64,000 bases of DNA, taken from Ziziphus jujuba. Lineage: Eukaryota; Streptophyta; Magnoliopsida; Rosales; Rhamnaceae. Each line of letters begins with the position of its first letter. The first letter of the stretch is position 1. The notes under the pieces were generated by a model. It saw nothing but the letters and a program-made list of their open reading frames with translations, was not told the DNA's origin and searched no databases. The position numbers and the translations under genes are program-made. The DNA lies in the NCBI RefSeq assembly GCF_031755915.1, contig NC_083384.1:8162501-8226500 (forward strand), given 5' to 3'. Positions 1 through 10,700 of this stretch are shown here, piece after piece.

Positions 1-306
1 GTTCTTTTTTAGCTCCTCAGGACAAATCAACCCTTCAATTTCCTATTTTCCAAAGAAATAAATAGACAAATAAGCAAATTAAACCACCCACATATATATA
101 TATATATATAAATAAATATAGATATATAATTTTGCTATAGTAGATTTTTATGCATACCATAAAGTGGAAGTGGGCGTGAGCCCTTTATTATGTGTTAATC
201 TGTGTATACTTACATCATATTGAGTCATATAATGCAGAGTTACTATTTTGCAATGTTGAGTAAAACATGCTAGAAAGTTCCTCAAACATAGAGAGCAGTT
301 CGGATC

Positions 307-867
307 TCAATTATCAAACACATGGATCACAATATCTGGTTTTGCTTTAGAAGTGAAAGTTAACAAAGGCACATCATTATCATTAATATTCCACTGATAC
401 ATGATTTTAACCAGATTTGGAGCTTCAATCTCAGCTTCAGACAATTTGACAAAGCAAACCAACTTCAAACTTTTTAACATCTTGAGAAGAAACTTGATCT
501 TCTTCAATCTAATACATCTATACAGCTCCAAAGTTTCGAGAAAAGGAGATTCAGAGAAGTTGTTTTTAATCTATCTTTCGGGTAGATCTTTGCCTTGAAA
601 TTGCAGAAGTTTGAGATTTATAGACCTGCTTATGTCAATATCAGAAGGTCCTGCAGATTCAGTACAATACTTGAAGGAAACCAGATTTGGAGCTTCAATC
701 TCAACCTTATCGAAATATGCATTTTGTAACTCCAAAGCTTTTAGATATTCAAGATGAAACTTGATCTTCTTGGATTGACAGCAGCCTTTTAACTTCAAAG
801 TCTCAAGGTAACGAAATTCAGAGGAGTTTTCTTCAATCCATCTGTTTGGTATATTTTTCCTTTTTGC
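307..867 (-). pseudogene. F-box/LRR protein C-terminal fragment (copy A)
   Basis: The minus strand encodes two successive LRR-like units of the plant F-box/LRR type, each with the recurring core 'EIEAPNL' (near 415-435 and 680-700) preceded by a Lys/Phe-rich 'KIKF' segment. An in-frame TAG at about 568-570 interrupts them. It falls where the first unit has Trp (R-W-I-E-E-N), so it looks like a Trp-to-stop mutation. The reading frame then continues to a natural stop at 307. No F-box or start codon lies directly upstream, so this is a detached C-terminal part. Such proteins would be substrate receptors of SCF ubiquitin ligases; this copy is probably not functional. A second, more decayed copy lies at 3497-3880. 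An alternative is that it is a distal exon of the F-box relic at 5104-5747. Confidence 0.6.
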
Positions 868-1017
868 CAGTATACTTATTTTTATTATGACAATGCAAAA
901 AACACCGAAGCAAACTAGCTGCAATATTTTGAGACTAGTATTCTTCTTTCCCTCATGCATAAGAAGTTAATTAGGATTTTGATTCCATGAAAATTACAGT
1001 TGCTATTAAATGGTTTT

Positions 1018-1345
1018 AAAAACAATTAAATAGAACAATATTGTTTCAACAGACTATACAAATTCTTGTTGCATTAACATGTAAGAACTTGCCCAACTAA
1101 TATTGTGTTTGGCAGTAGATTAATTCCAAGCTCAAGCTTGGGAATATAAAAGGAAGGAAAAAAATAAATAAAAATTTAATATATCTAATTCCAAACTTTC
1201 TTCAACTTGTTCAAATTTCCTTACTTTGGAAGAAATCTTGTTCAGACAGAGTATGCAAATTCTAGTCACAATAACGGGTAAGAAATTGCCACAGCACTAG
1301 TATTGTTCTTGGGAGCAGATTGATTCCAAGTGGGAATAGACCAAA
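1018..1345. repeat. Diverged duplicated non-coding segment (copies 1 and 2)
   Basis: Bases 1018-1212 and 1237-1345 share the same order of words: a short 'caaattctngt' piece, then 'taagaa(c)ttgcc', then 'ggcagtagattaattccaag' or its variant, followed by an A-rich tail. A third copy lies at about 1990-2190. The spacing suggests old tandem duplication of an intron or flanking segment of the F-box/LRR genes. No coding potential is seen. Confidence 0.55.
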
Positions 1346-1594
1346 AATAAAAAATAAAAATTCCAACATCGAATACTGAAACATGATCTATGAGTAACAA
1401 ATAACTAACAATTTCAGCAACAATGATGGTTTCAATGTAAGAACTTTAAGAAAGAAAGATATTAACAAGGAGAACTATACATAAAATTGTATTATGGTAT
1501 TAATAATTCAGTGATCTTGAAAAAAATCTTCATTCATATGAAAATGAAAGCTACTCAGTGTCATTGATCCCATACAGTAATGTTCCCATTACCG

Positions 1595-1744
1595 TTAACC
1601 ATCCATATCAACATCATCAGGAGGAGGTCTGTTTCCTTCATGATGGTCCTCTGATGAAATACTAGTAACTGATGCTACCAGGTCATCAATTCTAAGAGGA
1701 AAATGCCGAACAGAATACTGAAAAATAGCCTTCGAGTAAACTAT
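1595..1744 (-). pseudogene. Orphan terminal-exon-like ORF, family unknown
   Basis: On the minus strand a 'ttttgcag' acceptor-like site (plus 1745-1752) is followed by 49 codons and a TAA stop at 1595-1597. The peptide starts IVYSKAIFQYS, then has RHFPLRIDDLVASV and an acidic/proline-rich end with PPPDDVDMDG. The composition is unlike the AT-rich surroundings and unlike the F-box/LRR pieces on either side. It reads like the last coding exon of an unrelated gene, either a captured fragment or the end of a gene whose other exons are not recognisable here. I do not recognise the family and assign no function. Confidence 0.35.
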
Positions 1745-3150
1745 CTGCAAAACCTCGTCTTCAAACAAATAAAAAAAATATTTCTATCTCATTTTTCAAA
1801 CAAATAGCTTATTTAAAGAATAATTTTTATTTTTTAAAGAATATATTTAAACTTAGTTAATATTTTTATATCATTTTTCAAACAAATAAAAATATATATA
1901 TATAAATTATAAATATATATAATAAACAAATAATAATAATATTGTTTATTATTGTATTATTAACGGAATATCAAATATTGTATTGTAAAAAGGTTTAGAA
2001 AATAATTAAATTGAACAACATTGTATTAACAGAATATCAAAACTCTTGTTGCATTAGTGTATGTGAAATTGACTAACCAATATTGTTTTTGGCAGCAGAT
2101 TAATTCCAAGCTCAAGCTGGGGAACAGAAAAGGACAAATAAATAAATAAATATCCATATATCTAATTCCAAACTTTCTTCGACTTGTTACTTGAACAAAA
2201 CACAATTAAAATGAGCAACTTTGCAATTTTCCTTTGGTTTTAAGGCTTTGAAATTTTGACTTTCATGTTCATCAAGTTTTATCAATAATAATTAATAAAC
2301 CAACTGTTTTTACTTCAATTGCTGATTCGTTGAAGCTAAACAAAAGAATTATGCTGAGCAAGAAGAGCTAATGATATTTAAAGAACTACCTGGCATATTT
2401 TAGGTAATCCAATGTGTAAAGCTGACAGAAATTAGAGTTCCAAGCAGGTTTCCACACCATATTTCCATAATGCATATCGTCTTACAGAATTATAATTACT
2501 AATTTTTTTTTTTTTCCCCCTCGGTGAGCATTAGAGATTTTAGAGATCTTAATCCAAAAACATAATTTCTAATTACCGAAACGTGATTAAAATTCAAAAC
2601 TTAAACTAATAGAAATTGAACACTTTTATATGTTATGTCAACTGAAAACAAAACAAAGACTTAACGCATCCTCTGACAACGAAAACGAAATAATATTTAT
2701 GAATAAACATAGAAGAAATTCACTTCTTCTTTACAGAGATCTCCATTTTATCTTCTTCCAAATCTTGTTACCAGTTCTCTGCATTCTCTTACTTGTAAGA
2801 GAAACTGCAAAATCCAATGAAACAGTCTAAGCTTTTGATAAACTTAATGACAAGAAGAAAAGGAAGTACAGTAGTGTTTTGCTCAAATTTTTTTTTTTTT
2901 GGCATTTTAGTTAGTTAGAACTTGAGCAGGATTATATACAATATCCACGATAATAAATATTAATTCAATAGTAATCTAAATTGAAAAAAATAATATAGCT
3001 TCAAGGATTTTATTTTTGATAGCAAACTGATGGGGATGGAGATTTCATTTAGATAAGGAACAAGCCAAGCAATGAGTCAACTATTTTCACAGTAAATCTC
3101 TTCCTCAATCATTCCACTTTGTATAGTCAGACGCTTGAAGTTATATAATG
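1745..3150. other. AT-rich non-coding stretch with a third duplicated segment
   Basis: Bases 1745-1990 are very AT-rich with poly(A/T) and (TA)n runs. Bases 1990-2190 are the third copy of the segment seen at 1018-1212. The rest holds short chance ORFs only. I see no gene. Confidence 0.5.
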
Positions 3151-3496
3151 GAGGAACCAAAATCTGTCCTGACTCTTTGAGATAAATCAACCCCTCATAT
3201 CATCACTTTTTCCCACACAAATTAGTTAAAAAACAAACAATGAGAAAAAGAAAAATAGAGCAAAAGCAAGCAAATATATATACCACATCCAATGAATACA
3301 TACACCACCAGTAGTCCCGCGGCAGAGTGTCAATGTTTTGCAATGAGCAAAGCATTAAATTAAATTCCTCAGATTTTGAAAATGGTTCTGGTATGGAACA
3401 TTTAACAGATTCAGCATGACATCTAGTTTAGTTTTGGAGTTGAATATTACATGAGGTGGATACAAAGTATTAGTTTTAGTTTTATCTGTCACATAT

Positions 3497-3880
3497 ATGA
3501 ACGAAACCAAATTTGGAGCCTAAATCTCAACTTCAGACAATTTCTACACAAGAAACCAGCTTCAAACATTTTAAGTACTGTAGATGGAACTTGACCTTTT
3601 TCAATGTGATGCATTTATGCAAAATCAAATTCTGAAGATAATGAAATTCAGAGAAGTTTTGCTTAACGCATCTATCTGGTACATCTTTTCCTTTGAATTG
3701 CAGACATTTCAGACTTCTAGAGCTGCTTATGTCAATGTCAGATGTCCAGCAGAATTACAGCTATACCTGAAGGAAATTAAATTTGGAGCTTCGATCTCAA
3801 ATTGTTCAAACTTGACATGAAGCTGCTTCATAGTTTTTGGATATTTATGATGAAAATAAAAGATCTTCTTGGATGAAAAA
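3497..3880 (-). pseudogene. F-box/LRR C-terminal fragment (copy B, decayed)
   Basis: The minus strand carries the same two LRR units as 307-867, in the same order, with 'EIEAPNL' clear at about 3780-3800. The linking part (DIDISS, then LQFKGKDVPDR) is in another frame, so at least one indel separates them. The second unit ends in stop codons near 3510-3545 where copy A reads on. Sequence beyond the coding part (about 3150-3340) also resembles 1-110, so a segment of roughly 1 kb was duplicated about 3 kb apart. Confidence 0.55.
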
Positions 3881-3882
3881 CA

Positions 3883-4030
3883 TTATTCAAACAAGTTGCT
3901 TTTTAAGATTGCTGCAATACCGCAGATGTTAAGATTTGGAGAAGTTGAGCTGTTGACAATGCGTTGACAAGTCCATGAAGGTGATAAACCATGAGAAAGA
4001 TTCAAGGAATGCAGCTGATTCAACACGAAA
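3883..4030 (-). pseudogene. F-box/LRR internal fragment
   Basis: The minus-strand peptide contains QLHSLNLSHGLSPSWTCQ followed by NLNICGIAAILKSNLFE. This matches the mid-protein LRR style of the same F-box/LRR family. It sits between the F-box relic (5104-5747) and the C-terminal copy B (3497-3880), so these pieces probably belonged to one gene reading right to left. The intervening 4030-5040 is AT-rich and shows no clear coding sequence. Confidence 0.4.
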
Positions 4031-5103
4031 TTGTTGGAAATAATGTATGAATATATATGTAAATACATGTACATATAATATAATAATGTAAAATAAAATT
4101 ACATAGATATTCAGAGAATTTAAAACCTATATTTTCTTAATTGATCTGTTTTCTGGAAGTCTAACTTAGGTCTGTGTGATGCCACAGTATTCTTAAGACA
4201 TTTTACACCTACCGGTGTAGGATTTTGGGACGAACATCTTCCAGGATAAAACGGTTGCAAAAGCTTTCAGATCTACTACCTTCTAAGCTTTTTTTTTTTC
4301 AAACTTTTTTCTCTGTTTTTCACATATTTCTCAAAATTCTTTTTTTTATTCTTTGTATTTTTCCAAAACTAAAAATAACGTTTGAAAAACATGTGAAGAG
4401 ATAACTCTCCACTCAAAAGTCTTTTTCCCGTCAAACTCTCAACTTCCCACATTCAAAAATATTCTTTTGTTTTATTTCATAAAAAATATCAAAATCCTCA
4501 TATTTTCAAACAACCAGTAAGGGAAACAAACATTTAAGGCCCAAAGCCTACTAACAAATCAATCTCACTCATTTTGGGCCCAAACTCTAACAGAAATCTC
4601 GTTGAGATAAAAGCAATTTTGTTATTTTTACAGCTTTGAGTTTAGAATTAGATGCCAAACTAGTACTGCTGACATGAATGCAACTTTTGACTTATACAGC
4701 TTGGATTTTAGGATTAGACAAGACAACAAAGTAATACTTAACAAATCATGCCAGGAAAGGAGAATTAGACTCTTACCGGATTCATACTTAACAAAGAATA
4801 GTGCTTAAGTTCAAAACTTGAGGCTGCACGGATTGATATCCTTTGAGCTTTACATATTTGATTGATGATTCAGCAGGAAAGATTGCTGAAGTTGGTAAAG
4901 TATACACGTATAAGAAACCAGAAAATTTTCCAACACGTGATGTTAATTCAACCAATCCAATGTTTTTTGTTTCTTAGCCAAAACAAAAATACAAAAAAAC
5001 TATTGATCCTTCTTTTTGGCCTCCTTTTGTCTCCAAGTTGCAAGCTTTCAAGATTTGTAGAAGTCACCGGAGCTACTAATGATGTTGAGTTTACAAGGTT
5101 CAT

Positions 5104-5747
5104 TCATCGTCCATGAACATTTACATGAAAAATATTAAGCAGTAGAGATGCTTCAACAAAAATTTCCTGAAGATCAAAGCAAGCTTCGATTTCTATGGCT
5201 ATGAGTTTTGAAATAGAAACCAAAATAACATTTTCAAATCGGGTGCAATCAATTAGACTCAGATTTTCCAATAAAGGACAGCTCAAGAACAAACACTCAT
5301 ATGTTGATTCAAACCCTCTAAGCTTCAAAGTTTTGATTGATTTGGCACAAGAGATTGAAACGTGGAAAAGGGTAAATTTTAAAACATTTTTTTACCTCTA
5401 AAAATTCCTTTTAAATTGAGCTCTTTGACATTGTTGTCCATGGCGAAGTTTACCATCTTTTCAACCCCTTGCATCATATTCATAACCGCAAAGAGAAGCA
5501 ACAAAACTCAACCTTTCTAAACAAGTATTAATCGCACGATAACTTTCAAGAGAATTAAGTACAAAATCCAAAAAGAACTCAATAGCTCTCTCCCTAAATT
5601 CACCAAATTGAAGTCCACAATTGGAAATGAACGCGATGCGGACGATAAACTTTTTGACAATACGCTCATTCGTGCTGGTTCTGCACTGGGAAGGAGAAAC
5701 ATGATATCATGGATGTTGGGTTCAGGCAAGTCAGAAAACTGATCCAT
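5104..5747 (-). pseudogene. F-box/LRR gene 5' part with frameshifts
   Basis: From an ATG at 5745-5747 the minus strand encodes a clear F-box: MDQFSDLPEPNIHDI, then LLPSAEPARMSVLSKS and FPIVDF. At about 5604-5612 the frame changes: the family-like continuation (GEFRERAIEFFLDFVLNSL, ending CLERL) is in the next frame, consistent with one base lost in a short T run. A second shift near 5475 moves to 'VEKMVNFAMDNNVKELNL'. The LRR section KLRGFESTYECLFLSCPLLENLSLIDC lies at 5200-5328. An SCF substrate-receptor role would be expected for an intact gene. The upstream in-frame ATG at 5906 would add an unusual hydrophobic leader and is less likely to be used. An (AT)n microsatellite (5909-5942) lies upstream. 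Confidence 0.65.
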
Positions 5748-5904
5748 GCCTGAGTTTTCGGTGCGTTCCACTTCTATATTATATATGGAAGCCAAAAAAT
5801 AGAACCAGAAAAAGAATGAAACAAACAGAATCAGAAAAAAGAAAGAAAGAACAAAAATGAACCAGGAGCCAATTGAGGTGGTGTAATTTTGATCTTTGTT
5901 ATTC

Positions 5905-5908
<4 letters not shown>

Positions 5909-5946
<38 letters not shown>

Positions 5947-6573
5947 TTGAAAGACTACTTCTAAGAATTTTGGTTTTCCAAATTGGAAAAATGAAAAAAG
6001 AAAGGAAGTTTGGGTTACTAAAAAGCAGGACACTTCCCCAATAGCCAAGTCAAAAGTCAATGGCCAATGCAAAAGTCCTTATAGCCAATGGAAAAGTCCC
6101 ATATGTTGGTTTACAAATAAGAATTCTAGATTATGATAAAAAAAAAATAATAATAATAATAAAATAAGAATCCTACATTGTAAAACAACAAACTTGCATA
6201 ACAAGAAAACCAAGAAAAGTCGCGATAACCTGGCGCTGAGTCGGCTTCTATGATTTATGCATATGGAACACTATACAACCTGGATAGGCTCTGACATCCA
6301 ACAATATCTAAATGGTAGTGGCTTATTTTTATTTTTTTTTCAATTTTTTTATTGGCTTAGAAAATATCTAAAAAGAAAGAAAAAATAAAACACCGACCAC
6401 TGACGTTTCTCGAATTCTTTTATAAATTCAAAGTGCGAACAGAAAAGTTAAAACTGTCGAAAAACTTTTTCAATTTAAAGAAAGTTTTATTATAATTCCA
6501 CTTCATAAGAAAATGAAGCTATTAAAGCAACATAAATGGATTGAAACCTATATTTTATAAACAAAAAGTAACA

Positions 6574-6604
<31 letters not shown>

Positions 6605-7440
6605 CAATAAAGATATAAAATAATTAAGAAATACACTTTGTTTTAGATTTCAATGTGTTTAAATTGTATACATCTACTCCTTCAAAAAAAAATAAAAATT
6701 CCTCTAGCTCTCAATTTTATCTGCGAGCTTCCAATTTATCTGTATATATACACCTTTATGAGAATGTTATGTATATATATCTATATATCTATAGATATAT
6801 TTATTTATTTATACGTATGAATCAAGAGATAAAAGGTGTACTTCTAAAACACCATTTTCTTAATTTATTATTCAAATATAGAGTACTAAAACAATTAACA
6901 AAACAAATTAATCAATCTAGACTAACTGGAGCAAAGTAATCAATGAAAATTACCGAAATACTTTTTTTTTTATAATCATATTTTAGTATTTCAAACTATG
7001 ATTTTTCTATCATAAAAGTGAATAGCTTACTAACTAAATTAAACTTATTTGATAAATTTGTAAATATGCAAGTGGATGATATTGATATGTTTTTATATAA
7101 ACAAATTATAATGATCTACTTTTTACATATATATGTATATATATATTTCTTAGCTAATATGTTTAACTTACATATAACAATGGGAAAAAACACCAATTTA
7201 TCATATGTTAAAAAAAAAAAAGAAGAAATTTTATTCAAGTGATTATTTTTTTTTTGAAAATCAAGTGATATTAAATAAATAATAAATTGAAGTCTTTTTT
7301 TTCCTACCAAATTAAAGTCTTCTTAATTTTTTTTTAAGTTTAAAGCCTTCTTAATTATTATCATTATCATATTAATTATAAGTGCTAAATTAATAAATTT
7401 ACTAAATATAATTTTCAGAAAAAAAAAAAAAGTTGAGCTA
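5909..7440. other. AT-rich intergenic region with microsatellites
   Basis: This stretch holds (AT)n runs at 5909-5942 and 6582-6604, poly(A) and poly(T) tracts, and short chance ORFs of biased composition (for example 6655-6939 and 7018-7242). I see no gene, RNA or element termini. Confidence 0.5.
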
Positions 7441-7533
7441 AAAATTCAAAGCCTAGCCGAGTTAGAAACTCACCGAGTCTGGGCGTAAGAAAGAACTACG
7501 ACTTGAGAGAGTCACTGAGTCAGAACTCAGAAA

Positions 7534-7722
7534 ATGCCACAAATTACAAGCAAAGCCGGCGCCAATTTCAATCCCCAGGATAAGGTTTTCTCTTTCTCTA
7601 TTCCCTCTAATCTTGTGGCTCTCAGAGCTCTCTCTCTTCCGAACTCATCACTCTTAACTCACAGAGAGAAAAGAGAGAACAGCCCGAGGCTTACAAGTGA
7701 AACTGACCGTCGTTTCCATTAA
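7534..7722 (+). promoter_or_regulatory. Possible upstream ORF in the FTSH11 leader
   Basis: A 62-codon ORF (ATG at 7534, stop ending 7722) finishes 11 bases before the FTSH11 start at 7734. If the transcript starts upstream of 7534, scanning ribosomes would meet this ATG first. The peptide has no recognisable domain. The transcription start is not visible, so the leader status is an inference. Confidence 0.25.
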
Positions 7723-7733
7723 TCCCTAAAACA

Positions 7734-10700
7734 ATGGCTACTCTCCAAGCTTCCCTTATCCTCCACCCTTCACTCTTTGCCTTTTCTTCTTCTTCTTCTT
7801 CATCCTTTTGTTCTTGTTCTTATTCTTCATGTTTTTGGAAAAGTTTTCACTTTTCTCGCTTAGCTTCTCATTTTAAGCATAACCCGCTTCGGCTTCCTAA
7901 TCTTAATCTCTCTTCGCCACCGGGATTTCGGGATTTTGGATTTTGCCGGCACCCTTTTCTTGTTTCTTGCACATTTCATCAGGATGATACGAATTTGAAT
8001 ACAGAAGCGAGTTCTTTTGATGGACATTCGGTTTCTGAGAAAAACGATTCGAAACCCAATGAAATAGATAGTGGGAGTTCGAGTTTGAATGGTGATAGTT
8101 CGGTTTCTGATGTTGGGGTGTTGGAAGCCAATGGGTTGAGCGAAAGTTCGGAGACTCAAGTGAAGAGTGAGTTTGCTGAGTTGGGTTTGGATAATGGGGA
8201 AGTGGCTAGGGAAGAGAAGAGCGAGAATGTGGTGGAAAGTGAGGGTAAGACTGGAACTTTGGTGGGGAAAGAGGGTGATAAGAGTCGAATACCATTGGTG
8301 GTTTTCTTGATGGGGGTTTGGGCGACCGCTAGAACAGGATTTGAGAAGTTGTTGATGATGGATTGGTTGAGTTGGTGGCCATTTTGGCGGCAGGAGAAGC
8401 GGTTGGAACGGTTGATTGCTGAGGCAGATGCAAATCCCAAGGACGCAGCAAAGCAGAGTGCTTTGTTGGCTGAGCTCAACAAGCAAAGGTTAGTCTGTTT
8501 TGTAGTCTGTAGTTTAGTTTTCATGTATGATAATCTTGGTGACGGAAACAATAAATCTTCAAATGTATTGGGGTTTTAATTTCATGTTCGAAGGATTCAA
8601 GTTTTTTCCTTCTTTTTTGTTTGCCATTTTGATGTTAATTCATGTTTTAGTTAGTCAAGTAATTTGTTGAGGTGGTAGGACATATTTGAATATAAAGGGT
8701 AGTTCTGTTAGAATAGAGGTAGTTCTGTTAGTAAATTTTGTTTCTTACTTATTTTTTCTTATTCTCCAGCCCTGAGTCTGTCATCAAGCGCTTTGAACAA
8801 AGGGATCATGCTGTAGATAGTAGAGGAGTTGCAGAGTATCTTCGAGCGCTTGTGGTAACAAATGCGATTGCTGACTATCTTCCTGATGAGGAGTCTGGAA
8901 AACCTTCTAGTCTTCCTTCATTGGTAAGCATGCAGCTGCTATTTCCCAAATAAAAGCTAAACCATGTTGGGGCAAAACAACTTTTATCAAACTATGTCAA
9001 TTCTCTTAGTTATTCTCTTGCATCTGTTTTTTTATTTGTACTAATCATTTCAAGTTCTTTCTTTGCTGAAATTTCTGGTTTGTCCTTTGCATCCTTTTGA
9101 TTTGCCTCATTTATCTTATTGTCATTTATTCTGTGCGTGAAAAGTATTATGTGGCTAATTTTTATTTATACATGTAGTTACAAGAGTTGAAGCAGCGAGC
9201 ATCAGGAAATTTGGATGAGTCATTTCTCAATCCTGGCATAAATGAGAAGCAACCATTGCATGTGTTGATGGTAAGGTTTGATTGATAATGTAATCTTGTT
9301 GCCTAAATTATTAGAAGAATATATTGATAATGTAATCTTGTTGACTAAATTATTAGAAGAATATTATCAACTCCATGTCCATAGTACCTAATTTTAGATG
9401 ATTTTCATTCATAACAAAGTGTACTGTTGGACCGTTGTGCCTATAGGCTATACCAGTTAAAGAATGTGTTCACATGCCTTGTGTTTCTGACCATATTTTA
9501 ATTTGGAGTGAATGATTTTAATTTCGGTTTGTATTTAAATTCTCTGGCAGTTTCTTTATTTGTCTCCCTTTTCTTTCTTTTAGTTTCTAATATGTAGACA
9601 TGTTTCATATTTTAGGTTGAACCTAAAGTGTCCAACAAATCACGTTTTACACAAGAGCTTGTTTCAACTATATTATTCACTGTTGCTGTTGGATTAGTAT
9701 GGTATGGCCATTTTATATTCCTAGTTTCTCTTTCCTTCCTTCCTGCTCTCTTTCTCGCTTGTGTACTTTTTGGTTGTTTTAATGCCTGTAATCTTGAATT
9801 GTTACTCATACTATGTATGGAGATTGTCTTCAGGTTAATGGGCGCTGCTGCACTTCAAAAGTACATAGGGAGTTTGGGTGGAATAGGAGCATCAGGTGTT
9901 GGCTCAAGTTCTTCCTATTCCCCGAAAGAATTAAATAAAGAAGTTATTCCTGAAAAGGTAAAAAATATTCACTGCACTATGCAAAACTGAAGAAAGTTAC
10001 TATAGTAAATGTAGTAAATGGCTTAATAGATAGAAGAAGATATAAGGGTTTGGATTAATTGAGGAGCAAATGTAGAATTATGGATGGGATGGAAACTGGA
10101 AAATGCTGATTACCAAAGGAATACTATCTGATTCATTTAGATTTTTCATATGCTGGAAGTTATAGCAACAATACCTGTCATCTTGAAATTGGAATAATCC
10201 AGAAAGACAATTATCATCCAGGTTTCATAAATGTTGTTTTTACTGTTTAGCTACCAATACCTTATATTTATCTTTATATCCTTTTGGTTTGCTGTTTCTG
10301 CATTTTAAAAATTACTTTTCTTTTTGTAGAATGTTAAAACATTTAAGGATGTAAAAGGTTGTGACGATGCGAAACAAGAGCTCGAGGAAGTAGTTGAATA
10401 CCTCAAGAACCCAGGAAAGTTTACTCGCCTTGGGGGAAAATTACCGAAGGTGTGTTAGTTTTGTTTATTTATTTTCCCTGAATACATGTTATTCCGATGC
10501 AATTGGTCTTTTGTTTTTACTTTTTTTCCAAAATGTTCTCCTTTGTTCATGGACAGACTGTTAATAATACGAACATGGTTGTTTCTTCACCCACATAAAT
10601 GGCCTTTTCTTTGATCTTTCTGTATAATTGTTCTTTGACAATCTGAGTTTAACATGTACTGAACTGCAGGGAATTCTTTTGACAGGAGCACCTGGAACAG

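Noticed and set aside
2630..2830. 66-codon plus-strand ORF with a hydrophobic end
   Set aside because: No family resemblance and no splice or promoter context, in AT-rich DNA where such ORFs are expected.
5748..5906. N-terminal extension of the F-box protein from the ATG at 5906
   Set aside because: It would add a hydrophobic leader not seen in this F-box family. The ATG at 5747 gives the usual MDxFSDLPE start.
7860..8486. 208-codon minus-strand ORF
   Set aside because: Antisense to FTSH11 exon 1, which has clear family similarity and proper splice phase. Its composition follows from the sense codons.
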